A stretch of 17,854 nt of DNA, from NCBI GenBank assembly GCA_028869035.1, contig JAGWTL010000019.1, positions 1 to 17,854 of the forward strand, written 5' to 3'. Origin of the DNA: Burkholderiales bacterium (lineage in GTDB: Bacteria > Pseudomonadota > Gammaproteobacteria > Burkholderiales > Burkholderiaceae_C). Positions within the stretch are counted from its first letter, which is position 1, and each line of letters starts with the position of its first letter. Positions 12,767 through 17,854 of this stretch are shown here, in pieces. The translations under genes were made by a program, and so were the position numbers. The notes beneath the pieces are model-generated. The model was given only the letters and a program-made list of their open reading frames with translations, searched no databases and had not been told where the DNA came from.

Positions 12767-13912
12767 CTATTGCTGCGGGGGGACGCGGCGCGGTTTCGGG
12801 CGCACGCCCGGTGTGATGCTGATGTCCAGTGTGCGGTCCTGACGGCGTACGCCGAAGCTGGCCGGGTTGCCCGGTTTGAGCGCGGCCACCCGGGTCAGCA
12901 GTTCCGAGACATTTTGCACCGGCTTGTCGGCCACGCGGGTGATCACATCACCCGGACGAATGCCGGCCAGGGCGGCCGGACCGTTCTGCAGCACGCCGGT
13001 GATGATCACGCCCTCATCGGTCTTGACGCCGAAGGTCTCGGCCAGTTCCGGTGACAGGTCGCTGGGCTCCACGCCGATCCACCCACGGGTGACTTGCCCG
13101 TCCTTGACGATGCTTTCCAGCACCTGCTGGGCCGTGGCCACGGGGATGGCAAAGCCTATGCCCATATTGCCGCCCGAACGGGAATAGATGGCGGTGTTGA
13201 TGCCCAGCAGGTTGCCGCTGGCGTCCACCAGGGCGCCGCCTGAATTGCCGGGATTGATCGCGGCGTCGGTCTGGATGAAGTTCTCGAAGGTGTTGATGCC
13301 CAGCTGGTTGCGGCCCAGGGCGCTGACGATGCCGCTGGTCACGGTCTGGCCCACGCCGAAAGGGTTGCCGATGGCCAGCACCGGGTCGCCCACCTGTAGC
13401 GCGTCGGAATTGCCCAGCACGATGACGGGCAGCTTGTCGAGTTCGACCTTGAGCACCGCGAGATCGCTGTCCGGGTCGCTGCCGATCACGCGGGCGCGGC
13501 TGCGCCGGCTGTCGTTGAGGATGACCTCGATTTCATCGGCCCCCTCGATCACGTGGTTGTTGGTCAGGATGTAGCCGCCGGGGCTGACAATGACGCCGCT
13601 GCCCAGGCCCACCTGGGGCTCGTTGTCCTGGTCACCGAAGAAGAAGCGGAACCAGGGGTCGTTGCTGTTGGGATTGCGCCGGGTCGCCTTGCTGGTGTTG
13701 ATGCTGACCACGGCGGCCGAGGCCTTCTGGGCCGCCAGGCGGAAGCTGCCGGGAGAGGGCGCTGCGTTGCGATCGGAGGGCGCCTGGAAGAGGGCGACCG
13801 TCGGTGTTTCGCCCGGCTGCATGACCCAGGCGGGCTTGAGCGTGGCCACGACAAAGTAAGCCGCCAACAGGACGGTGACAGCTTGCGAGAACAGTAGCCA
13901 GTATCGTTTCAT
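12767..13912 (-). CDS. Membrane-anchored trypsin-like serine protease with one PDZ domain (DegS/DegQ-like, HtrA family)
   Basis: A 381-residue HtrA protease for envelope quality control. Residues 7-25 form one hydrophobic segment (signal anchor), with no signal-peptidase site obvious after it. The S1C domain carries the triad His120 (TNNHVIEG), Asp150 (DSDLAVLK) and Ser224 (NPGNSGGALVD). A single PDZ domain spans about 270-370 (RGWIGVEPSDLS to the end). Linker residues 75-98 carry Asn/Pro and a WFRFFFGD insert, as in the Q-linker or LA loop of DegQ-type enzymes. One PDZ plus an anchor favours DegS-like architecture; whether it cleaves an anti-sigma factor is unknown. I chose ATG 13912; the longer upstream frame runs into divergent genes. 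Confidence 0.93.
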   Translation of the reverse strand: MKRYWLLFSQAVTVLLAAYFVVATLKPAWVMQPGETPTVALFQAPSDRNAAPSPGSFRLAAQKASAAVVSINTSKATRRNPNSNDPWFRFFFGDQDNEPQVGLGSGVIVSPGGYILTNNHVIEGADEIEVILNDSRRSRARVIGSDPDSDLAVLKVELDKLPVIVLGNSDALQVGDPVLAIGNPFGVGQTVTSGIVSALGRNQLGINTFENFIQTDAAINPGNSGGALVDASGNLLGINTAIYSRSGGNMGIGFAIPVATAQQVLESIVKDGQVTRGWIGVEPSDLSPELAETFGVKTDEGVIITGVLQNGPAALAGIRPGDVITRVADKPVQNVSELLTRVAALKPGNPASFGVRRQDRTLDISITPGVRPKPRRVPPQQ

Positions 13913-13919
13913 GTTGGAA

Positions 13920-13925
13920 ATTGTA
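13920..13925 (-). promoter_or_regulatory. Possible -10 box for the protease gene
   Basis: On the minus strand TACAAT (13925 to 13920) lies seven bases before the protease ATG. The divergent genes start only 27 bases apart (13912 and 13940), so any -35 must lie inside the opposite gene; no good one is seen. Position and sequence match the boxes before hisF and hisI. Confidence 0.35.
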
Positions 13926-13939
13926 GAGTGCCTGCTGCC

Positions 13940-14320
13940 ATGTTGCCCCGGATCGTTCATATTCAAGCGCTTGCCCCGCCCAAGCCGGCCCTGGGCCTGC
14001 CCTGCAACGGTTGCGGCGTATGCTGCCTGCACGAGCCCTGTCCGCTGGGCATCCTGCTGTCGGGGCGCCGCCGTGGTGCCTGTACGGCGCTGCGCTGGGA
14101 GGAGGTCCGGGCCCAGTACCGCTGTGGCGCCATGTTGCAGCCGCGGGAAGTGCTTGGTGCCGCCTTGCCGACCGGCCTGGGCTGGCTGGCGCCCGTCCTG
14201 CTGCCGGTGCTGCGGCGGCTGGCCGGCCGCTGGATTGCTGCCGGCCAGGGCTGCGACTGCAGCCTGGAGGTATCGCCAGGCCAGGCGGACCCGCAAACTG
14301 ACCGACAATCGGCGCCATGA
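13940..14320 (+). CDS. Small cysteine-cluster protein (YkgJ/UPF0153-like, putative metal or iron-sulfur binding)
   Basis: A 126-residue protein with nine cysteines, eight of them beyond chance spacing. The core is CNGCGVCC (Cys22, 25, 28, 29) with EPCPLG (Cys34), then GACTAL (Cys48), YRCGAM (Cys62) and a late GCDC (Cys105, 107). This fits the YkgJ-type zinc- or iron-binding cluster family, of unknown function. A moderately hydrophobic stretch (about 75-95) may be a helix. ATG 13940 is preferred; an in-frame GTG at 13928 would add four residues. Its stop overlaps the start of the NIF3 gene (ATGA, 14317-14320), so the two are likely co-translated. It is transcribed divergently from the protease. 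Confidence 0.75.
   Translation: MLPRIVHIQALAPPKPALGLPCNGCGVCCLHEPCPLGILLSGRRRGACTALRWEEVRAQYRCGAMLQPREVLGAALPTGLGWLAPVLLPVLRRLAGRWIAAGQGCDCSLEVSPGQADPQTDRQSAP
14304..14309 (+). promoter_or_regulatory. Possible -10 box before the NIF3 gene
   Basis: GACAAT lies seven bases before ATG 14317, inside the 3' end of the cysteine-cluster gene. No -35 is evident. It is listed because of its match in sequence and position to the boxes before hisF, hisI and the protease gene. Confidence 0.2.
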
Positions 14321-15075
14321 CGGACCGCACCCAGCTTCTGCAGGCCTTTGATGCCCTGCTGCAACCCGAGCGCTTTCGCGATTACGGCCCCAACGGCCTG
14401 CAGGTGGAAGGGCGCCTGCCGGTGCGCAAGATCGTCTCCGGCGTCACGGCCAGCCGCGCCCTGATCGAGGCAGCGATTGCGGCGCAGGCCGACGCCATCT
14501 TCGTGCACCACGGCCTGTTCTGGCGCGGCCAGGACGGCCGCGTGACGGGCTGGATGAAACAACGCCTGGCCCTGCTGCTGGCACATGACATCAATCTCTA
14601 CGCCTACCACCTGCCGCTGGACGCGCATCCTGAGCTGGGCAACAACGCCCAGCTTGCGGTAAGGCTGGGCCTGCAGGTGCAAACCCGTTTTGGTGAGCAG
14701 GATCTGGGTTTCTTGGGGCAGCGCCTGGATGGTGGGCTGTTTGCCGATGCGGCGGCGTTGGCCAGCCACGTGCAGCAAGCGCTGAATCGCACCGTCACGG
14801 TGGTGGGTCGTTCCGTCGGTGCTATTAAAAACGTAGCGTGGTGTACGGGCGGCGCGCAAGCTTATTTCGAGGCGGCCATCGCCGCCGGCGCCGACGCCTT
14901 CATCACCGGTGAAATTTCCGAACCGCAGGCGCACTACGCACGCGAGTGCGGTGTCACCTTCATCGCCTGCGGTCACCATGCCAGCGAGCGTTATGGCGCG
15001 CCGGCCGTGGCGGGACATGTTGCGGCACAGCTGGGCTTGGTCCATGAGTTCATCGAGATCGACAACCCGGCCTGA
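14317..15075 (+). CDS. NIF3-like dinuclear metal-centre protein (YbgI/GTP cyclohydrolase I type 2 homologue)
   Basis: A 252-residue protein of the NIF3/YbgI family, which forms hexameric toroids with a two-metal site in each subunit. Metal ligands are readable: His64 and His65 in FVHHGLFWRG, Asp102 in LPLDAHPELGNN, and His220 and Glu224 in CGHHASERYG. TGGAQAYFEAAIAAGADAFITGE, in outline, is the second conserved block. The biochemical role of the family is unsettled; annotation as GTP cyclohydrolase is common but weakly founded. It overlaps the cysteine-cluster gene and ends one base before pdxA, so the three probably form one operon. Confidence 0.93.
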   Translation: MTDRTQLLQAFDALLQPERFRDYGPNGLQVEGRLPVRKIVSGVTASRALIEAAIAAQADAIFVHHGLFWRGQDGRVTGWMKQRLALLLAHDINLYAYHLPLDAHPELGNNAQLAVRLGLQVQTRFGEQDLGFLGQRLDGGLFADAAALASHVQQALNRTVTVVGRSVGAIKNVAWCTGGAQAYFEAAIAAGADAFITGEISEPQAHYARECGVTFIACGHHASERYGAPAVAGHVAAQLGLVHEFIEIDNPA

Positions 15076-15076
15076 C

Positions 15077-16126
15077 ATGACGCGACCGCTGGCCATCACC
15101 CTGGGCGATGCCGCCGGCATCGGACCGGAAATCATCGCCAAGGCCTTTCGCGATGCCCCCGAACTGACGCGTGGCTGCTTCGTGGTGGGTGATGCCGCCA
15201 CGCTGCGGCGCGCAACGCAGTTGATCCGGCGCGAGGGCGAGGCTGTCCAGCCGCTCGTGCTGCTGGACAGTGCAGAAGAGGCGCTGACGGCGCCGCCGCA
15301 TTGCCTGCCGGTGCTGCAGGTCGAGGCGCTGGCGGCTCCCGTGCCTTTCGGCCGCATCAGCGCCGAGGCTGGCCGTCTGGCCGGGCGTTGTGTGGTGTGG
15401 GCGGCACAGGCCGCGCTGCGCGGCGAGATTGCCGGCCTGGTCACCGCGCCCCTGCACAAGGAAGCCCTGGCTGCCGCAGGTGCGCCTTTCGATGCCTTCC
15501 CCGGCCACACCGAGCTGCTGCAGGCCGAGGCAGCCGCCTTCCTGGGCAAGCCGGTGGGCGAGCTGCCGGTGCGCATGATGCTGGCCAATGACGAGTTGCG
15601 TACCGTGCTGGTCAGCATCCACATGTCGCTGCGTCAGGCCATCGAGGCGGTGACCTTCGGCCATGTTCTGCAGACGCTGCGTATCACGCACGCGGCCTTG
15701 ACGCCGCTGCTGGGCCGCGCTCCACGCATTGCGGTGGCCGGGCTCAATCCGCATGCGGGTGAAGGCGGGCTCTTCGGGCGGGAGGAGGCCGACATCATCA
15801 CGCCGGCGCTGGCACAGGCGCGTGCCGAGGGCCTGGATGTGCATGGGCCGTATGCCCCCGATACCGTCTTCATGCGTGCTCGTGCGGTACCTGGCAAGCC
15901 TGGGGAATTCGATGTGGTGGTCGCCATGTACCACGACCAGGGACTGATCCCTGTGAAATATCTGGGCGTGGAGAAAGGCGTGAATGTCACGCTGGGCCTG
16001 CCGCTGGTGCGTACCAGCCCGGACCACGGCACGGCTTTCGACATAGCGGGTACCGGCCGGGCCGATGCTTCCAGCCTGATCGAGGCGGTTCGCATGGTGC
16101 GCCAGTTGAGCCGGTGCCATGCGTGA
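15077..16126 (+). CDS. pdxA: 4-hydroxythreonine-4-phosphate dehydrogenase
   Basis: A 349-residue NAD-dependent metal enzyme of pyridoxal phosphate synthesis; its product is condensed with deoxyxylulose phosphate by PdxJ. Family markers are ITLGDAAGIGPEI at the start (Ala where most members have Pro in DPAGIGPE), LVTAPLHKEA, PGHTELL, and the metal ligands His182 (VSIHMSL), His226 (LNPHAGEGG) and His286 (MYHDQGLIPVKYLG), matching E. coli His166, 211 and 266. It is about 20 residues longer than E. coli PdxA. ATG 15077 gives the usual MTRPLAITLGD; an in-frame ATG at 15044 would add 11 unlikely residues. Here it follows NIF3 rather than surA. Confidence 0.95.
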   Translation: MTRPLAITLGDAAGIGPEIIAKAFRDAPELTRGCFVVGDAATLRRATQLIRREGEAVQPLVLLDSAEEALTAPPHCLPVLQVEALAAPVPFGRISAEAGRLAGRCVVWAAQAALRGEIAGLVTAPLHKEALAAAGAPFDAFPGHTELLQAEAAAFLGKPVGELPVRMMLANDELRTVLVSIHMSLRQAIEAVTFGHVLQTLRITHAALTPLLGRAPRIAVAGLNPHAGEGGLFGREEADIITPALAQARAEGLDVHGPYAPDTVFMRARAVPGKPGEFDVVVAMYHDQGLIPVKYLGVEKGVNVTLGLPLVRTSPDHGTAFDIAGTGRADASSLIEAVRMVRQLSRCHA

Positions 16127-16165
16127 AATCGGCGCCTACGCCCTTGTGGTTAGTGCTCCCGGGTA

Positions 16166-16183
16166 TTGCGCATCAGTGCGCAA
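16166..16183. other. Perfect 7-bp inverted repeat after pdxA
   Basis: TTGCGCA (16166-16172) and TGCGCAA (16177-16183) are exact reverse complements with a TCAG loop, 40 bases after the pdxA stop. There is no T-run on either side, so an intrinsic terminator is unlikely by the usual rule. It may end pdxA transcripts weakly or bind a regulator of petA. It lies in the 174-bp gene-free spacer 16127-16300. Confidence 0.45.
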
Positions 16184-16214
16184 GCTCCCAAACTCCGCTT
16201 TGGCCCCGATGACG

Positions 16215-16235
16215 TCAGCTAGAATCATTAGCTGA
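16215..16235 (+). promoter_or_regulatory. petA: Palindromic operator-like site with a -10-like box before petA
   Basis: TCAGCTA (16215-16221) and TAGCTGA (16229-16235) form a perfect inverted repeat with a 7-base spacer. TAGAAT (16220-16225), a 5/6 match to a -10 box, overlaps the left arm, so a bound protein would block it. Downstream, TCATATA occurs twice (16245-16251 and 16261-16267) in an AT-rich stretch. GAGG at 16291-16294 is the petA Shine-Dalgarno, six bases before ATG 16301. The -35 is unclear (a TTTGGCC lies near 16199). The bc1 operon is a natural target for redox control, but the regulator is not identified. Confidence 0.45.
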
Positions 16236-16300
16236 TCTGAGTGATCATATAAGTCAGTGTTCATATATTCCGAATCCGGTAGTTTTGATTGAGGTTTTCC

Positions 16301-16915
16301 ATGAGCGACACGCTTGCCGATAAGAGTCAGATGGACCCGAGCAAACGGACGTGGCTGATTGCCACGGGTTGTGCAGGTACCGTGGGTGGCGTGGCAGCCG
16401 CCATACCCTTTGTCAGTTCCTTCCAGCCCTCCGAGCGCGCCAAGGCCGCCGGCGCGGCGGTCGAGGTTGACATTTCCGCCCTCAAGCCGGGCGAGAAATT
16501 GACCGCCGAATGGCGCGGCAAGCCGGTCTGGATCGTCAAGCGCACGCCCGAGCAGCTTGAGAGCCTGAACAAGACCGAAAACCTGCTCGCGGATCCCAAG
16601 TCCGAGCGCAAGCCGTCCGAGCTGACGCCCGAATACGCCCGTAACCAGCACCGCTCCATCAAGCCGGAGGTGCTGGTGGCCGTGGGCATCTGCTCCCATC
16701 TCGGCTGTTCGCCCAGCGACAAGTTCCAGCCCGGCGCCCAGCCTTCCCTGCCCGACGACTGGCAAGGCGGCTTCCTCTGCCCCTGTCACGGTTCGACCTT
16801 CGACATGGCCGGCCGCGTTTTCAAGAACAAACCGGCGCCCGACAACCTGGAAGTGCCGCCGCACATGTACCTGTCCGACAGCAAGCTGCTGATCGGCGAA
16901 GACAAGAAGGCTTGA
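16301..16915 (+). CDS. petA: Ubiquinol-cytochrome c reductase iron-sulfur (Rieske) subunit
   Basis: A 204-residue subunit of the bc1 complex that passes electrons from ubiquinol to cytochrome c1 through a 2Fe-2S cluster. Cluster ligands are in the two boxes CSHLGC (Cys131, His133) and CPCHGS (Cys160, His163); Cys136 and Cys162 form the expected stabilising disulfide. Residues 18-41 are one membrane-spanning helix preceded by SKRTWLIATG, a twin-arginine-type signal with Lys15-Arg16 instead of Arg-Arg; Rieske proteins are known Tat substrates that keep this helix as an anchor. ATG 16301 follows GAGG; the TTG at 16289 is not needed. petB follows after ten bases. Confidence 0.97.
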   Translation: MSDTLADKSQMDPSKRTWLIATGCAGTVGGVAAAIPFVSSFQPSERAKAAGAAVEVDISALKPGEKLTAEWRGKPVWIVKRTPEQLESLNKTENLLADPKSERKPSELTPEYARNQHRSIKPEVLVAVGICSHLGCSPSDKFQPGAQPSLPDDWQGGFLCPCHGSTFDMAGRVFKNKPAPDNLEVPPHMYLSDSKLLIGEDKKA

Positions 16916-16925
16916 GGAACAAGAC

Positions 16926-17854
16926 ATGGCTGAATTCAAGGAACTCCCCGCCGGCGCGCCCGTCAGCGCCCAGGTGCTGAACTGGTTCGAGAACCGCTTC
17001 CCGACCGCGTTCGACGCCTACCGCGTCCACATGTCGGAGTACTACGCTCCGAAGAACTTCAACTTCTGGTATTTCTTCGGCTCACTGGCCATGCTGGTGC
17101 TGGTGATCCAGATCGTGACCGGCATTTTCCTGGTCATGCACTACAAGCCTGATGCAGCCCTGGCCTTCGGCTCGGTCGAGTACATCATGCGCGACGTGCC
17201 CTGGGGCTGGCTGGTGCGTTACCTGCACTCCACCGGCGCTTCCGCCTTCTTCGTGGTGGTCTACCTGCACATGTTCCGCGGCCTGATCTATGGCAGCTAC
17301 CGCAAGCCGCGCGAACTGGTCTGGGTTTTCGGCTGCGCCATCTTCCTGGTGCTGATGGCCGAGGCCTTCATGGGTTATCTGCTGCCCTGGGGCCAGATGA
17401 GCTACTGGGGCGCCCAGGTGATCGTGAACCTGTTCGCCGCCATCCCCTTCGTCGGTCCGGACCTGGCCCTGCTGATCCGTGGCGACTACGTGGTGGGTGA
17501 CGCCACCTTGAACCGCTTCTTCAGCTTCCACGTGATCGCCGTGCCCCTGGTCCTGCTGGGCCTGGTGGTGGCCCATCTGCTGGCCCTGCACGATGTCGGC
17601 TCCAACAACCCGGATGGCGTCGAGATCAAAGGCCCGCAAGCACCCAAGGATGCCAAGGGCAAGCCGCTGGACGGCATTCCCTTCCACCCCTACTACACCG
17701 TGCACGACCTGCTGGGTGTGGGCGTGTTCCTGATGGTGTTCTCCGCCATCGTGTTCTTCGCGCCCGAGTTCGGCGGTTACTTCCTCGAGTACAACAACTT
17801 CATCCCGGCCGATCCGCTCAAGACCCCGCCGCACATCGCACCGGTCTGGTATTT
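16926..17854 (+). CDS. petB: Ubiquinol-cytochrome c reductase cytochrome b subunit (3' end cut by window)
   Basis: The first 309 codons of cytochrome b, the integral bc1 subunit holding haems bL and bH and both quinone sites. It starts MAEFKELPAGAPVSAQVLNWF; GAGGA at 16914-16918, overlapping the petA stop, is seven bases before the ATG. Haem ligands are His101 and His115 in helix B (YLHSTGASAFFVVVYLHMF) and His202 and His217 in helix D (SFHVIAVPL to VVAHLLALHD). Other hallmarks are AEAFMGYLLPWGQMSYWGA and the quinol-site region near PEFGGYF. The helix D pair has 14 intervening residues, one more than in mitochondrial cytochrome b. petC (cytochrome c1) is expected just beyond the window. Confidence 0.97.
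   Translation, partial: MAEFKELPAGAPVSAQVLNWFENRFPTAFDAYRVHMSEYYAPKNFNFWYFFGSLAMLVLVIQIVTGIFLVMHYKPDAALAFGSVEYIMRDVPWGWLVRYLHSTGASAFFVVVYLHMFRGLIYGSYRKPRELVWVFGCAIFLVLMAEAFMGYLLPWGQMSYWGAQVIVNLFAAIPFVGPDLALLIRGDYVVGDATLNRFFSFHVIAVPLVLLGLVVAHLLALHDVGSNNPDGVEIKGPQAPKDAKGKPLDGIPFHPYYTVHDLLGVGVFLMVFSAIVFFAPEFGGYFLEYNNFIPADPLKTPPHIAPVWY

Noticed and set aside
13913..14308. Upstream extension of the protease frame on the minus strand to a 513-residue protein
   Set aside because: The extra 132 residues run across the divergent cysteine-cluster gene and are low-complexity; ATG 13912 is followed directly by a normal signal anchor.
14909..15076. N-terminal extension of PdxA by 56 residues
   Set aside because: It overlaps the end of the NIF3 gene and has no similarity to PdxA; MTRPLAITLGD at 15077 is the family start.
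13963..15624. 553-codon minus-strand frame opposite the cysteine-cluster, NIF3 and pdxA genes
   Set aside because: Spans three sense genes with clear motifs and has no domain of its own; a GC-rich antisense artefact.
1..17854. Mobile element, prophage or defence island
   Set aside because: No transposase, integrase, tRNA, flanking repeats or change in base composition; gene order is that of a conserved core region.

Overview
The window is a GC-rich, gene-dense piece of a betaproteobacterial chromosome, most likely Burkholderiales and probably Comamonadaceae. This rests on gene content and order, not on a search. The supporting points are a short-form hisG, monofunctional hisB, separate hisI and hisE, the run hisE-HIT-tatABC, an ibaG-murA pair feeding into the his genes, a nearby petAB start, and two C/G-rich intergenic repeats of the kind I associate with that family. 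Nearly all genes are housekeeping genes on the plus strand; one protease gene lies on the minus strand.

Layout: (1) 1-1554, the end of an ABC-2 type exporter (ATPase cut by the left edge, then its permease) and the BolA-family gene ibaG, joined by ATGA overlaps. (2) 1561-2826, murA, the first committed step of peptidoglycan synthesis. (3) 2939-10659, the histidine cluster hisG-D-C-B-H-A-[hexose-6-phosphate mutarotase-like gene]-F-I-E. Two intergenic spacers (before hisG and before hisH) hold hairpin-rich repeats. The enzymes cover every step from PRPP+ATP to histidine except the HisG regulatory subunit HisZ and histidinol-phosphate phosphatase; both must lie elsewhere. (4) 10725-12757, a HIT-family protein followed by tatA, tatB and tatC. 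(5) 12767-13912 on the minus strand, a membrane-anchored DegS/DegQ-like protease that converges on tatC. (6) 13940-16126, diverging from the protease: a small cysteine-cluster protein, a NIF3-family metal protein and pdxA, tightly coupled. (7) 16301-17854, petA (Rieske protein) and petB (cytochrome b, cut by the right edge), the start of the bc1 complex operon. A 174-bp spacer with two inverted repeats precedes petA.

Functional links: the his cluster is one pathway. TatABC exports folded proteins, and the Rieske protein encoded 3.5 kb downstream has a Tat-like N-terminus with Lys-Arg in place of Arg-Arg. I found no phage, insertion sequence, CRISPR array, tRNA, rRNA, toxin-antitoxin pair or defence system, and no convincing new system. 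The points most worth a second look are the mutarotase gene placed inside the his operon with a perfect hairpin at its end, a recurring (T/G)ACAAT box 6-7 bases before four start codons (possible leaderless promoters), the hairpin-rich intergenic repeats, the paired inverted repeats before petA, and the one-residue-longer haem-histidine spacing in cytochrome b.
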